Numbered from the stretch's first letter, positions 53,062 through 62,432 are shown. The stretch: 64,000 bases of DNA from Palsa-883 sp963847615 (GCA_963847615.1 CAWKAN010000024.1:45854-109853), one strand, 5' to 3'. The notes: a model not told the origin generated them from the sequence alone. Numbers and translations are program-made.

Positions 53062-54564
53062 ATGGCGCTCGACATCCCCAGCAATGGTGCCTCCCCACAA
53101 GGCTCGCGGATCGAGGAGGCGCTTGCCTTCGACGATGTGCTGCTGGTGCCCAGCTATTCGCAGATCCTGCCCTCCGCCGCCGACACCCGCACCCGGCTGA
53201 CGCGCGAGATTGCGTTGAACATTCCACTGATCTCCGCGGCGATGGACACCGTCACCGAAAACGCCATGGCGATCGCCATGGCCCAGCTCGGCGGCATCGG
53301 GGTGATCCACAAGAACCTGACGCCGGACGAACAGGCCGCCCAGGTGCGCCAGGTGAAGAAGTTCGAATCGGGCATGGTGATCAACCCGATCACCATCCAC
53401 CCCGACCAGACGCTGGCCGATGTCCGCGCGCTGAAGGCGCAGCACCACATCAGCGGCATCCCGGTGGTCGAGCCCGGCACCGGCCGGCTGGTCGGCATCC
53501 TGACCAACCGCGACGTGCGCTTTGCCACCGACCCCACCTCGCGCGTCTACGAGCTGATGACGCGCGACGGGCTGGTCACCGTGCATCCCGGCGTCGACCC
53601 GGAGGAGGCGCGGCGCCTGCTGCACCGCCACCGCATCGAGAGGCTGCTGGTGGTGGACGAGGCGTATCGCTGCATCGGCCTGATCACCGTCAAGGACATG
53701 GACAAGGCGCACGCCCACCCGCTGGCCAACAAGGACGAGCTGGGCCGGCTGCGCGTCGCCGCCGCCACCGGCGTCGGCCCGGACGGCGAGATCCGCGCCC
53801 GCGCCCTGGTGGCCGCCGAGGCCGACGTGATCGTGGTGGACACCGCGCACGGCCACTCGCGCGGCGTGCTGGACGCGGTCAGCATGATCAAGAAACTGTC
53901 CAACGCGGTGCAGGTGATCGCCGGCAACGTGGCGACGCCGGAGGGCGCGCTGGCGCTGATCGAGGCCGGGGCGGACGCGGTGAAGATCGGCATCGGCCCG
54001 GGCAGCATCTGCACCACCCGCGTGGTCGCCGGCGTCGGCGTGCCGCAGTTCTCCGCCGTGCTGGAGACCGCCGCCGCCTGCCGCTCGCGCGGGGTGCCGG
54101 CGATCGCCGACGGCGGCATGCGCGGCTCCGGCGACATCGCCAAGGCGATCGCCGCCGGGGCGGACTCGGTGATGATCGGCAGCCTGCTCGCCGGCACCGA
54201 CGAGGCGCCGGGAGAAGTCTTTCTTTATCAAGGGCGTTCCTACAAATCCTACCGCGGCATGGGCAGCATCGGCGCGATGGCCCGCGGCTCCGCGGACCGC
54301 TACTTCCAGCAGGACATCAAGGACCAGCTCAAGCTGGTGCCCGAGGGGGTGGAGGGCCGCGTCGGCTACAAGGGCCCGGTCGGCAATGTCGTGCACCAGC
54401 TCGTCGGCGGGCTGAAGGCCGGCATGGGCTACACCGGCAGCGCCACCCTCGCCGAGCTGCAGGCGAACGCGCGGTTCCGCCGGGTGACCGGGGCCGGCCT
54501 GCGGGAAAGCCACGTGCACGACGTCGCGATCACCCGCGAAGCCCCCAACTACCGCCAGGACTGA
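53062..54564 (+). CDS. guaB: IMP dehydrogenase
   Basis: A 500-residue enzyme oxidising IMP to XMP with NAD+. EEALAFDDVLLVPSYSQILP begins the conserved region; two CBS-type segments (SGIPVVEPGTGRLVGILTNR and IERLLVVDEAYRCIGLITVK) sit between about residues 100 and 210. The catalytic loop GPGSICTTRVVAG holds Cys317, followed by PAIADGGMRGSGDIAKAIAA and the flap segment SYRGMGSIGAM. The chosen ATG gives the standard N-terminus. Confidence 0.97.
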   Translation: MALDIPSNGASPQGSRIEEALAFDDVLLVPSYSQILPSAADTRTRLTREIALNIPLISAAMDTVTENAMAIAMAQLGGIGVIHKNLTPDEQAAQVRQVKKFESGMVINPITIHPDQTLADVRALKAQHHISGIPVVEPGTGRLVGILTNRDVRFATDPTSRVYELMTRDGLVTVHPGVDPEEARRLLHRHRIERLLVVDEAYRCIGLITVKDMDKAHAHPLANKDELGRLRVAAATGVGPDGEIRARALVAAEADVIVVDTAHGHSRGVLDAVSMIKKLSNAVQVIAGNVATPEGALALIEAGADAVKIGIGPGSICTTRVVAGVGVPQFSAVLETAAACRSRGVPAIADGGMRGSGDIAKAIAAGADSVMIGSLLAGTDEAPGEVFLYQGRSYKSYRGMGSIGAMARGSADRYFQQDIKDQLKLVPEGVEGRVGYKGPVGNVVHQLVGGLKAGMGYTGSATLAELQANARFRRVTGAGLRESHVHDVAITREAPNYRQD

Positions 54565-54573
54565 GGCCCTCCC

Positions 54574-55248
54574 ATGCACCGGATCCGCGCGGTCATCTTC
54601 GACGCCTACGGCACGCTGCTCGACATCCACGCCGCGATGGCGCGCCATGCCGATCGGCTGGGGCCCAACTGGCGCCAGATCAGCGCCGACTGGCGGGCCA
54701 AGCAGGTCGAGTATGCCTGGGTGCGCAGCATCGTCGGCCCGGCGCACCACCGCGACTTCTGGCGCCTGACGCAGGAGGCGCTGGAGGTGGTGGCCGAGCT
54801 GCACGGCCTGACCGACGCGGCGCTGAAGGCCGATGTGCTGGCCTCCTACCGCCAGCTCGACGCCTTTCCCGAGGTGCCGGAGATGCTGCGGGTGCTGAAG
54901 TCCCGCGGGATCACCTGCGCCATCCTGTCCAACGGCGAGCCGGAGATGCTGAACGCGGCGGTGACCGCCGCCGGCCTGGCGCCGCTGCTCGATGCGGTGC
55001 TCAGTGTCGAGTCGGTGCGGGTGTTCAAGCCCGATCCGCGGGTCTACCGGATGGCCGGGCGGCGCTTCAACCTGGCGCCGCGCGAGATGGGGTTCGTGTC
55101 GGCCAACCCGTGGGACGCGTTCGGCGCCTATGAGCTGGGGTTCCGGGTGATCCGGATCAACCGCACCGGCGCGCCGGACGAGTACGGCCTGCGTGGCAGC
55201 GTGCCGGAACTGACTGATCTGGCAGCTCTTCCTGCCCTGCTTGCGTGA
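54574..55248 (+). CDS. Haloacid dehalogenase type II-like HAD hydrolase
   Basis: A 224-residue protein starting ten bases after guaB. HAD motif I is VIFDAYGTLLD (nucleophile Asp), with a helical cap of the L-2-haloacid dehalogenase type. Motif II is AILSNGEPEML, motif III KPDPRVYRMA, and motif IV FVSANPWDAFGA, which matches the dehalogenase pattern rather than phosphatases. It could hydrolyse 2-haloacids, or act on a phosphate. Its end overlaps the RsmB start (GTGA). Confidence 0.88.
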   Translation: MHRIRAVIFDAYGTLLDIHAAMARHADRLGPNWRQISADWRAKQVEYAWVRSIVGPAHHRDFWRLTQEALEVVAELHGLTDAALKADVLASYRQLDAFPEVPEMLRVLKSRGITCAILSNGEPEMLNAAVTAAGLAPLLDAVLSVESVRVFKPDPRVYRMAGRRFNLAPREMGFVSANPWDAFGAYELGFRVIRINRTGAPDEYGLRGSVPELTDLAALPALLA

Positions 55249-56726
55249 CCCCGGCGGCACGCATCGCCGCGGCGATCGAGCTGGCGAGCGAGATTGAGGC
55301 CGCCCCGCGGCGCCCCGCCGACGCGGCGGCCAACGGCTACTTTCGCGCCCGCCGCTTCATCGGCGCCGGCGACCGCCGCGCGGTCTCGGAGCGTGCCTGG
55401 GGCGTGCTGCGCGCGCGCCGCCGGCTGAGCTGGTGGCTCAGCGGCGGGGCCGGCCCGCCCAGTGCCGGCACGGTCACGCCCCGCACCCTGGTCGCCGCGG
55501 CGCTGCTGTTCGACGGCTGGACCATGGCGGGCCTTGCCCAGGCCTTCTCGGGGGGGAAATTCGGCGCCGCGCCGCTGACCCCGGCCGAGCAGGAAGCGCT
55601 CGCCCCGCTCGCCGGGCACACGCTGGACCACCCCACCATGCCGGACGCGGTCCGCCTGGAGGTGCCGGACTGGGCGCTGCCGCGGCTCGCCGCGCGCTTC
55701 GGCCCGGCACTCGGCGCCGAGCTGGGCGTGCTGCTCGACCCCGCGCCGCTCGACCTGCGCGCCAACCTGCTGAAGGCCACCCGCGAGGAAGCCCGGGCGG
55801 CACTGGCCGCGGAAGGCTTCGAGGCCAGCCCGACGCCGCTTTCCCCCTGGGGCCTGCGCCTGCCCGGCCGCCGCCCAGTGACCGCCGGGCCCGCCTTCCA
55901 GTCCGGCCTGGTGGAGATCCAGGACGAGGGCAGCCAGCTCGTCGCCCTGCTGACCGACGCGCGGCCGGGGATGCGCGTCGCCGATCTGTGCGCCGGGGCC
56001 GGCGGCAAGAGCCTCGCGCTGGCGGTGACCATGGGCAACCGCGGCCACATCGCCGCCTGCGACGTCTCGGCGCCGCGGCTGGACGCCGCGGTGCGCCGCT
56101 TCCGCCGCGCCGGGGCGCACAATATCGAACGCCACCTGCTCGGCCCCGGCGACAAATGGCTGAAGCGCCACGCCGGCACCTTCGACCGCGTGCTGGTCGA
56201 TGCGCCGTGCACCGGCACCGGCACCTGGCGGCGCAACCCCGACGCCCGCGCCCGGCTGACCGAGACCGACCTGGCCGAGCTGCTGGTCCGCCAGGCGGCG
56301 CTGCTGGACGTTGCTGCCCCCCTGGTTCGCAAGGGCGGGCGTTTGGTCTACGCTACCTGTTCCCTGTTTCCGGAGGAGAACGAGGGTCAGGTGCACGCGT
56401 TCCTCGCCCGCCATGCCGCGTTCAAGCTGGTCCCGCTCGCCCGGGCCTGGCCCCAGGGCGTGGCGTCCCGGGAGGCACCGCCCCGCCGCGCGCTGCGCGA
56501 GACGGCATTTGCGGAGGGCACGCTGCCAGGGGGCACGCTGCCAGGGGGCACGCTGCCAGGGGGCATACTGGCCGAGAGGGCGCCGCCGCAAGATGCGCCA
56601 CGCAACGCAGCGCCAGACATCCCCCCCTGCCCCACCCCGTTCGGCGGCGGCGAGATGCTGGTGCTGACCCCGCGCCAGCACGGCACCGACGGGTTCTTCG
56701 CCGCCGTACTGGAGCGGGTGGCGTGA
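55245..56726 (+). CDS. rsmB: RsmB-type 16S rRNA (cytosine-C5)-methyltransferase
   Basis: A 493-residue protein with GTG start overlapping the HAD gene. A shortened NusB-like N-terminal region is followed by the Rossmann methyltransferase: QDEGSQLVALLTDARPGMRV, the AdoMet motif DLCAGAGGKSLALA, the first Cys in VDAPCTGTGTWRRN and the catalytic Cys in LVYATCSLFPEENE. Between the catalytic domain and its C-terminal strand lies an insert of about 50 residues with three exact copies of a 15-bp unit (pentapeptide GTLPG). The end VLTPRQHGTDGFFAAVLER is standard. E. coli RsmB modifies C967 of 16S rRNA. Confidence 0.9.
   Translation: MTPAARIAAAIELASEIEAAPRRPADAAANGYFRARRFIGAGDRRAVSERAWGVLRARRRLSWWLSGGAGPPSAGTVTPRTLVAAALLFDGWTMAGLAQAFSGGKFGAAPLTPAEQEALAPLAGHTLDHPTMPDAVRLEVPDWALPRLAARFGPALGAELGVLLDPAPLDLRANLLKATREEARAALAAEGFEASPTPLSPWGLRLPGRRPVTAGPAFQSGLVEIQDEGSQLVALLTDARPGMRVADLCAGAGGKSLALAVTMGNRGHIAACDVSAPRLDAAVRRFRRAGAHNIERHLLGPGDKWLKRHAGTFDRVLVDAPCTGTGTWRRNPDARARLTETDLAELLVRQAALLDVAAPLVRKGGRLVYATCSLFPEENEGQVHAFLARHAAFKLVPLARAWPQGVASREAPPRRALRETAFAEGTLPGGTLPGGTLPGGILAERAPPQDAPRNAAPDIPPCPTPFGGGEMLVLTPRQHGTDGFFAAVLERVA
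56518..56565. repeat. 15-bp tandem repeat in rsmB
   Basis: GGCACGCTGCCAGGG occurs three times in a row without variation, followed by a variant unit (GGCATACTGGCC). It encodes GTLPG repeats within the variable insert of RsmB. The unit length equals that in the CoxE-like gene, but the sequence is unrelated. Confidence 0.93.
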
Positions 56727-57292
56727 TCAGCCTGCGCCTGGCGCGGCCGGCGGACGCCGTGGCGATCGGCGCGGTGCACGTCGCGGCCTGGCGCAGCGCC
56801 TATCCCGGCATCCTGCCCGACAGCTACCTGGCGCGGCTCTCGGTCGCCCGCCAGGCGGCGCACTACGATGCGGCGATTCGCGGCCCGGGCGGCGTGTTCG
56901 TCGCGGTCGCCTCAGGGGTCGATCTGCCCGCCGCGACCGTGCCACGCATCGTCGGCTTCACCACCGCGGGGCGCGGCCGCGGCGGGGCGATCGCCGAGGC
57001 ACGGCTGGGCGAGGGCGAGGTGGAAACCCTGTACGTGCTGGACGACTGGCGGGAGCGCGGCATCGGACGGCGGCTGCTGCAAGCCGCGGCCGGGCACCTG
57101 GCGCAGGCCGGCTGCCGGTCGCTGTATGTGTGGGTGCTGCGCGACAACCCGTCGCGCTGGTTCTACCAGCGGCTGGGCGGGACCCGAACCGCCGAGGCAG
57201 CAATCCGGGTGGGCGGACAGTCGGTGGTGCAGACCGCCTTCGTGTGGGACCCGATCCAACGCCTGCTGGCCGCCTCGCCGCAGAAGTCGTGA
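56723..57292 (+). CDS. GNAT-family N-acetyltransferase
   Basis: A 189-residue protein with GTG start, four-base overlap with rsmB. RLARPADAVAIGAVHVAAWR at the N-terminus, VETLYVLDDWRERGIGRRLL with the acetyl-CoA-binding loop (RGIGRRL), and LYVWVLRDNPSRWFYQRLGG as the C-terminal strand/helix are GNAT marks. The acceptor is unknown. It is the last gene of the guaB-HAD-rsmB-GNAT chain; element R3 begins five bases after its stop. Confidence 0.88.
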   Translation: MISLRLARPADAVAIGAVHVAAWRSAYPGILPDSYLARLSVARQAAHYDAAIRGPGGVFVAVASGVDLPAATVPRIVGFTTAGRGRGGAIAEARLGEGEVETLYVLDDWRERGIGRRLLQAAAGHLAQAGCRSLYVWVLRDNPSRWFYQRLGGTRTAEAAIRVGGQSVVQTAFVWDPIQRLLAASPQKS

Positions 57293-57297
57293 AGCCG

Positions 57298-57660
57298 GCC
57301 CACGGCCCGCGCTCCGGGTCGATCGGACCAGGCAAGCAAGGCCGGGGCTTCGCCCCGGACCCCACCAAGGGGCGCTGCCCCTTGGAACCCCGCCAAGGGC
57401 GAGCCCTTGGAACCCTTCACTGGGAGTGTGGGGAGGGGAAGGGGGCGGGCGGGCGAGGCGATGGGGCGCCGTCCGGCTGGCCGGACGGCGCCCCATCGCC
57501 TCGCCCGCCCGCCCCCTTCCCCTCCCCACACTCCCAGTCATGGAGTCCAGAGGCTCCGCCTCTGGTGGGGGTCCAGGGGGCAAAGCCCCCTGGCGGGGTT
57601 CGGGGCGGAGCCCCGACCTTGCCTGCTTGGCCCGATTGGCCTGGGGCTCGGGCCGTGGGC
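57298..57660. repeat. Nested palindromic element, copy R3
   Basis: The third copy of the R family. The core palindrome is 57419-57536, with arms starting ACTGGGAGTGTGGGG and tip GATGGGGCGCCGTCCGGC/GCCGGACGGCGCCCCATC. The outermost arms (GCCCACGGCCCG, GCAAGCAAGGCC on the left) have their own complements at the right end and are not found in R1 or R2. It lies five bases after the GNAT stop codon and 91 bp before the cydD start, in the same polarity as R1 and R2 relative to the upstream gene. Confidence 0.92.
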
Positions 57661-57751
57661 GGCAACGGGGTGCGATGATTGGGGGCAAGATTGCCCAAGG
57701 TTCATCCGGAGGCCCTGTTCATTCCACCCCCGCTGAGCTAATGCCCCGTTG

Positions 57752-59464
57752 ATGACGGACACCGAGAACGGCAAGCGCGCGGCGCGCGCCTGGACGCGCG
57801 AGCAGACGCGCCTTGGCGGGCGCGCGGCGCGGCCGGTCATTCTGTTCGGCCTGGCCGGCACCGCGCTGGCGGTCGGCCAGGCTTGGTGCATGGCGACGGT
57901 CCTGGCGGCGGCGCTGACCGGGCATGGCGTTGCGCCGGCGCCGCTGGTGGGATTTGCCGTGCTGGCGCTCGGCCGGGCCGCACTGGGCTATCTGTCGGAG
58001 CTGGCGGCGGTGCAGGCCGGCGCGGCGGCGCGGCGGCGGCTGCGCAGCGACGCGCTGACCCGGCTGCTCGGCGCCGGGCCGGCGCTGCTGCGCGCGCACC
58101 ATTCGGGCGACCTCGCCACCATCGTGGTGGACCGGATCGAGGCGGTGGACGGGCTGTTCTCCCGCTGGGTGCCGGCCGCCCGGCTGGCGGTCGCCGGGCC
58201 GGCGCTGGTCGCGCTCGCTGCGCTGTGGGCCGCGCCGCTGGCCGCGCTGGTGCTGGTGCTGTGCGGGCTGCTGGTGCCGGTGGCGATGGCGCTGGCCGGC
58301 ATCGGCGCGGCGGCGGCCTCGCGCGGGCAGTTCCTCGCGATGACCCGGCTGCAGGCGCGCTTCCTCGACCGGGTGCGCGGCATCGCCACCATCGTGCTGG
58401 CCGGCCGGGCCGACGACGAGGCGCAGGCCCTCGCCAAGGCCGCCGCCGAGCTGGGCGCGCGCACCATGCGGGTGCTGCGGGTGGCGTTCCTGTCCTCGGC
58501 GGCGCTCGACCTTGCCACCGTCGCGGCGCTGGCCCTGTTGGCGGTGCACTACGCCATCGCGTTGCGCGCCGGCACCCTGGCGCAGCCCGGGCTGGCGCTG
58601 TTCGCGCTGCTGCTGGTGCCGGAGTTCTTCGCCCCGCTGCGCGGGTTCGCCGCGGCCTACCAGGACCGGCTGCACGCCACCGGCGCGGCCGACGCGCTGG
58701 TCGATCTGCCGCCGCGCCAGCCGCCGGCGCCGCCGCCGGCGGGGGACATCCGGACCATCGCCGCCAACGGCGTGAGCGTCGCCTTCGAGGACGTGCACCT
58801 CACCTGGGACGCCGCCCGCGGGCCGGCGCTGGACGGGCTGAGCTTTCGCGTTCCGGCCGGCGAGACGCTGGTGCTCGCCGGCCCGTCGGGCGCCGGCAAG
58901 TCGACGGTGATCGAGATCCTGCTCGGCTTCGTCCGCCCGGACAGCGGGCGGGTGACGATCAACGGCATGGACATCGCCGACCTGGTGCCGCAGGCGCTGA
59001 GCCGGCTCACCGCCTGGATCGGCCAGCGCCCGGTGTTGTTCGCCGGCTCGATCCGCGACAACATCCTGTTTGCCCGCCCCGATGCGACCGAGGACGAGCT
59101 GGCCGCCGCGGTGCGCGCCGCGCGGGTCGGCGAATTCGCCGAGACGCTGCCCGACGGGCTCGACACGCGGGTTGGCGAGGGCGGCTACGGCCTGTCCGGC
59201 GGCCAGGCGCAGCGCGTGGCGATCGCGCGGGCCTTCCTGAAGAACGCGCCGCTGCTGCTGCTCGACGAGCCGACGGCGTATTTGGACCCCGCCACCGAGT
59301 CCGACGTGCTCGACGGGCTGCGCCGGCTGGCGATCGGGCGCACCGTGGTGATGGCGAGCCATTCCACCGCGGCGCAGAACCTGCGCGGCCAGCGGCTGGA
59401 CATTCGCGACGGCCGCGCGCTGCCGGCCAGGGGCCTGGCGGCGGGTGTGGCGGGCGGGGCATGA
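57752..59464 (+). CDS. cydD: Thiol ABC exporter subunit CydD
   Basis: A 570-residue half-transporter: a membrane domain with about six hydrophobic segments (VILFGLAGTALAVGQAWCMA, LALFALLLVPEFFAPLRGFA) and an ATPase with Walker A GPSGAGKST, signature YGLSGGQAQRVAIARAF and Walker B LLLLDEPTAYLD. The membrane-domain sequence LVPEFFAPLRGFAAAYQDRL is typical of CydD. CydDC exports cysteine/glutathione to the periplasm and is needed for cytochrome bd assembly. The cydAB genes are not within this window. The ATG is chosen over an adjacent TTG. Confidence 0.88.
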   Translation: MTDTENGKRAARAWTREQTRLGGRAARPVILFGLAGTALAVGQAWCMATVLAAALTGHGVAPAPLVGFAVLALGRAALGYLSELAAVQAGAAARRRLRSDALTRLLGAGPALLRAHHSGDLATIVVDRIEAVDGLFSRWVPAARLAVAGPALVALAALWAAPLAALVLVLCGLLVPVAMALAGIGAAAASRGQFLAMTRLQARFLDRVRGIATIVLAGRADDEAQALAKAAAELGARTMRVLRVAFLSSAALDLATVAALALLAVHYAIALRAGTLAQPGLALFALLLVPEFFAPLRGFAAAYQDRLHATGAADALVDLPPRQPPAPPPAGDIRTIAANGVSVAFEDVHLTWDAARGPALDGLSFRVPAGETLVLAGPSGAGKSTVIEILLGFVRPDSGRVTINGMDIADLVPQALSRLTAWIGQRPVLFAGSIRDNILFARPDATEDELAAAVRAARVGEFAETLPDGLDTRVGEGGYGLSGGQAQRVAIARAFLKNAPLLLLDEPTAYLDPATESDVLDGLRRLAIGRTVVMASHSTAAQNLRGQRLDIRDGRALPARGLAAGVAGGA

Positions 59465-59477
59465 GCGGGGCCGTCGG

Positions 59478-61106
59478 ATGAGCGATCTGCTGCGCATTCT
59501 CGGCCTGTGGCGGCCGCGCGCCTGGTGGCTGGTGCTCGGCGGGGTGGTCGCGCTGGCCGCGCTGGCCGCCGGCGTCGGGCTGATGACCGTCGCCGGGGCG
59601 GTGCTGGCGACCGCGGTGACCAGCGGGGCGCTGGTGGCGGCGAACGCGTTGCGCTTCCTCGGCAGCGCGCGCGTCGTGCTGCGCTATCTTGAGCGGCTGG
59701 TCACCCATGCCGCGACCTTCCGCGCACTGGCCGACCTGCGGGTGTGGTTCTTCCGCCGGCTGGCGCATGGCGGGGCGGGCGGGCTCGGCTTCCGCCAGGC
59801 GGGCGACCTGCTGTCGCGGCTGGTGGGGGATATCGAGGCGCTCGACGGGCTTTATCTGCGCATCCTGCTGCCGCTGGCCGGCGCGGTGTTGCTGCTGCCG
59901 GTGCTGGGCCTGGTGGTCGGCCGGCACAACGTCGGCCTGGCCGCCGCGCTGGTCGTGCTGTTCGCGCTGGCGGCCTTCGTGCTGCCGTGGCGGGCGGCGC
60001 GCGCCGCCGTTGCGGCCGGCACGACCCTGGCCGAGACCACCGGCGCGGTGCGCATCGTGGCGCTGGATGCGCTGACCGGGCTGCGCGAGGTGCGCGCCTT
60101 CGGCGCCGAGGGCCGCATGCTGGCCGCCATGCAGGCGCGCGAGGCCGGGCTGCTCGCGGCGCAGCACGCGCTGGCCCGGCGCACCGCGCTCGCCGGGGTC
60201 GGGGCGTTCCTGTGCGGCCAGGCGGCCATCCTGGCGGTGCTGCTGGCGGCCGGCGGCAGCCCCGCCGGCGCGGTTGCCGCCGCCTTCCTGGTGCTGGCGG
60301 CGTTCGAGGCGGTCGGCGGGCTGCCGCGCGCCGGCGCGCTGGCGGGCCACGCCGCCGCCGCCGCGCATCGGGTGCTGGAAGCGGCCGACGCGCCGGTGGC
60401 GGTGCCCGATCCGGCGGCGCCGAAGCCGATCCCGGCGGGCTTCGCGTTGCGCTTCGAGGCGGTGCACTTCGGTTGGCGGCCCGACCTGCCGGCGGTGTTT
60501 CGCGGCCTGACGCTGGAGGTGCCGCAGGGGGCGCGCGTCGCCTTGCTGGGGCCGTCGGGCGCGGGGAAGTCCACGCTCGCGGCGTTGGCGCTGAAGGTGG
60601 CCGCGCCCGGCGAGGGGCGCATCCGGCTGGGCGGGGTCGATATCGCCGAGCTGACGGCGGGGGAGGTGCATGCGCGGATCGGCTGGCTGTCGCAGGCGAC
60701 GCATCTGTTCGACGACACGATCCGCGCCAACCTGCTGCTGACCCGGCCGGACGCCGACGACGCGGCGCTGTGGGCGGCGCTGGATGCGGCGCATATCGGC
60801 GATGTGGTGCGCGCGCTGCCCGATGGGCTCGATACCTGGGTGGGCGAGGGCGGCGCGCGGTTTTCCGGCGGCCAGGGACGCCGGCTGGCGCTGGCGCGCG
60901 CGCTGCTGTCGCCGGCGCCGATCCTGATCCTGGACGAGCCGTGCTCGGGCCTGGATGCGACGACCGAACGGGCGTTCCTGGCGACGCTGAACGAGGTTGG
61001 CTCGGGGCGCACGGTCATTTTGATCACGCACCGGCTGGTCGGCGTCGAACGGCTGGATCGCATCTGGCGGCTGTCGGGGGGGCAGGCGGTGGCGGCGGCG
61101 GGGTGA
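59478..61106 (+). CDS. cydC: Thiol ABC exporter subunit CydC
   Basis: A 542-residue half-transporter 13 bp after cydD. SARVVLRYLERLVTHAATFR and LRVWFFRRLAHGG are the CydC intracellular-loop signature, and RQAGDLLSRLVGDIEALDGL follows. The ATPase has Walker A GPSGAGKST, signature RFSGGQGRRLALARALL and Walker B ILILDEPCSGLD. It forms the heterodimer with CydD. Very GC-rich third positions, clean frame. Confidence 0.9.
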   Translation: MSDLLRILGLWRPRAWWLVLGGVVALAALAAGVGLMTVAGAVLATAVTSGALVAANALRFLGSARVVLRYLERLVTHAATFRALADLRVWFFRRLAHGGAGGLGFRQAGDLLSRLVGDIEALDGLYLRILLPLAGAVLLLPVLGLVVGRHNVGLAAALVVLFALAAFVLPWRAARAAVAAGTTLAETTGAVRIVALDALTGLREVRAFGAEGRMLAAMQAREAGLLAAQHALARRTALAGVGAFLCGQAAILAVLLAAGGSPAGAVAAAFLVLAAFEAVGGLPRAGALAGHAAAAAHRVLEAADAPVAVPDPAAPKPIPAGFALRFEAVHFGWRPDLPAVFRGLTLEVPQGARVALLGPSGAGKSTLAALALKVAAPGEGRIRLGGVDIAELTAGEVHARIGWLSQATHLFDDTIRANLLLTRPDADDAALWAALDAAHIGDVVRALPDGLDTWVGEGGARFSGGQGRRLALARALLSPAPILILDEPCSGLDATTERAFLATLNEVGSGRTVILITHRLVGVERLDRIWRLSGGQAVAAAG

Positions 61107-61163
61107 GAGGTCGGGGGACGTAGCCGGATCGTTTCGCGGGGCGCACCATCGCCCATTTCCATA

Positions 61164-61514
61164 GGGGTCGGGAGGCGCTACCTCCCGCCCTCCGAACCGT
61201 GCGTGCGGTTCTCCCGCACACGGCTCTCCAGTTGCTGGTTTCCTCATCGGGAGTGTCTCGCCTGTCGTGAGCGGTCTGTAGGGTGAACAGCCCGCGCCGA
61301 GCGAAGAAGGCATTTGGCCAGCGTTGGTGATCGGCTTGGCATTTCCCGAAGCCGGGCCGCTTCTCCTGCTTGCGCAGGATGGCGCGCAGCCGTCTGCGGA
61401 CGAGGCCGTCGATGGTGCGGAAGACACCCGGTGTGGCGTGTTGGAAGTAGCCGAACCAGCCACGCAGCACCGGGTTGAGGTCGTCGATGATCCGCCCCAG
61501 GCTGACACCCCGGG
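61164..61514 (-). mobile_element. 3' remnant of a second group II intron
   Basis: On the minus strand RIIDDLNPVLRGWFGYFQHA and GVFRTIDGLVRRRLRAILRK are the C-terminal maturase domain of an intron-encoded protein. They are followed by a domain V hairpin (GAGAGCCGTGTGCGGGAGAA...CGCACGGTTCGG) and a domain VI stem (GGGCGGGAGGTAGCGCCTCCCG) ending CCCCTAT at about 61164. The 5' part, including the catalytic reverse transcriptase, is absent. It is a different intron class from the intact copy at 16.4-18.3 kb. The truncation point coincides with the start of the MITE-like element. Confidence 0.82.
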
Positions 61515-61654
61515 GTAAGTCCGCATGTCCGTCTCGTGGGTAGGGTGGCTCGTCCTCCTGCGCTGAGGATCAGCCCGCCCCTGCGGGCAACCTTCGATCA
61601 CCCACGCAGCCTACGACGAGCCACCCTACCCACGAGACGGACATGCGGACTTAC
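61515..61654. mobile_element. MITE-like element with perfect 40-bp inverted repeats
   Basis: The arms GTAAGTCCGCATGTCCGTCT... (61515-61554) and the exact complement (61615-61654) flank a 60-bp spacer with a smaller GCCCGC/GCGGGC stem. There is no coding capacity. A third, diverged arm (GACGAGCCACC, GACGGACAT) follows at about 61690-61735, pointing to a second decayed copy. It abuts the group II intron remnant. Confidence 0.85.
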
Positions 61655-61786
61655 TTGCTCGCGGGTACGAGCCTATCCTCGGCGCAGGGAGACGAGCCAC
61701 CTCCGCTGGGGACGGACATAGGGTCTTACGGCATAGCCACCTTTCGGGCCGGCCATTTTTTCCCGCAACACGGCGCGGACACGAAG

Positions 61787-61820
61787 AAGCCACCTCAGTG
61801 GCGGCCTACCGAGGTGGCTT
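61787..61820 (-). terminator. rRNA operon terminator
   Basis: AAGCCACCTC and GAGGTGGCTT (10-bp perfect stem) enclose a 14-nt loop. It lies 27 bp beyond the 3' end of tRNA-fMet in the direction of rRNA transcription. The T-richness after the stem on the minus strand (CTTCTTCG) is modest; on the plus strand there is a better AT-run, so it may work both ways. Confidence 0.75.
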
Positions 61821-61847
61821 ATATTTTATTGGTTTCGTTTGAAGATT

Positions 61848-61924
<77 letters not shown>

Positions 61925-61964
61925 GTTGTAGCTGCGATCGCCCCCATGGGTGGTGGGCGGGTTT

Positions 61965-62022
61965 GCCCTCGGGATATTGCCCCTCGGGATATTCCCCCTC
62001 GGACTATTGCCCTGGGGGTATT
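61965..62022. repeat. Short degenerate repeats between tRNA-fMet and 5S rRNA
   Basis: Four 14-15-bp units of the type GCCCCTCGGGATATT lie in a row in the transcribed spacer. Units differ by one to four bases. Confidence 0.7.
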
Positions 62023-62070
62023 TCCTGAGGGTTTTCCGGTGTGCATTTCCCCTGGGGGATGGGTTGGAAG

Positions 62071-62187
62071 ACCTGGCGGCGACCTACTCTCCCGTGCCTT
62101 AGGACACAGGTACCATGGGCGCTGGGGATTTTCACGGCCGAGTTCGGGATGGGATCGGGTGCGGGCTCCCCGCGATGACCACCAGGT
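62071..62187 (-). rRNA. rrf: 5S ribosomal RNA
   Basis: Reading the minus strand: ACCTGGTGGTCATCGCGGGG, CCCGATCCCATCCCGAACTC, and the closing GGGAGAGTAGGTCGCCGCCA with GGT. These are the conserved 5S helices I, III and V. The 5' and 3' ends pair (ACCTGGTGGT with GCCGCCAGGT). Ends are placed to within a few bases. Confidence 0.95.
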
Positions 62188-62432
62188 TGTCCAACCCATC
62201 CCAGTCGCCGGTTTTGTAGTCGTCGGTTGTAGACGAACCGGCCGGACGGCCTGGGGGGTGGGGTTCTGGTGTCGGTTCCCGGGATCGCGACCGCCGTGCT
62301 TGCGCCGGCGGTTGCTCCTGGGGGGTCTGTTGTGTGGCTGGGCGACGGGGGATGATTTCCATGCATGGTGTGTCAGCGGACGGCGCGTCACGTGCTTTGC
62401 GGCAACCGACGACTGTCAACTGACGACTGAGT

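Noticed and set aside
52693..55260. 855-codon minus-strand open frame opposite guaB and the HAD gene
   Set aside because: guaB is unmistakable on the plus strand; the antisense frame has no family features.
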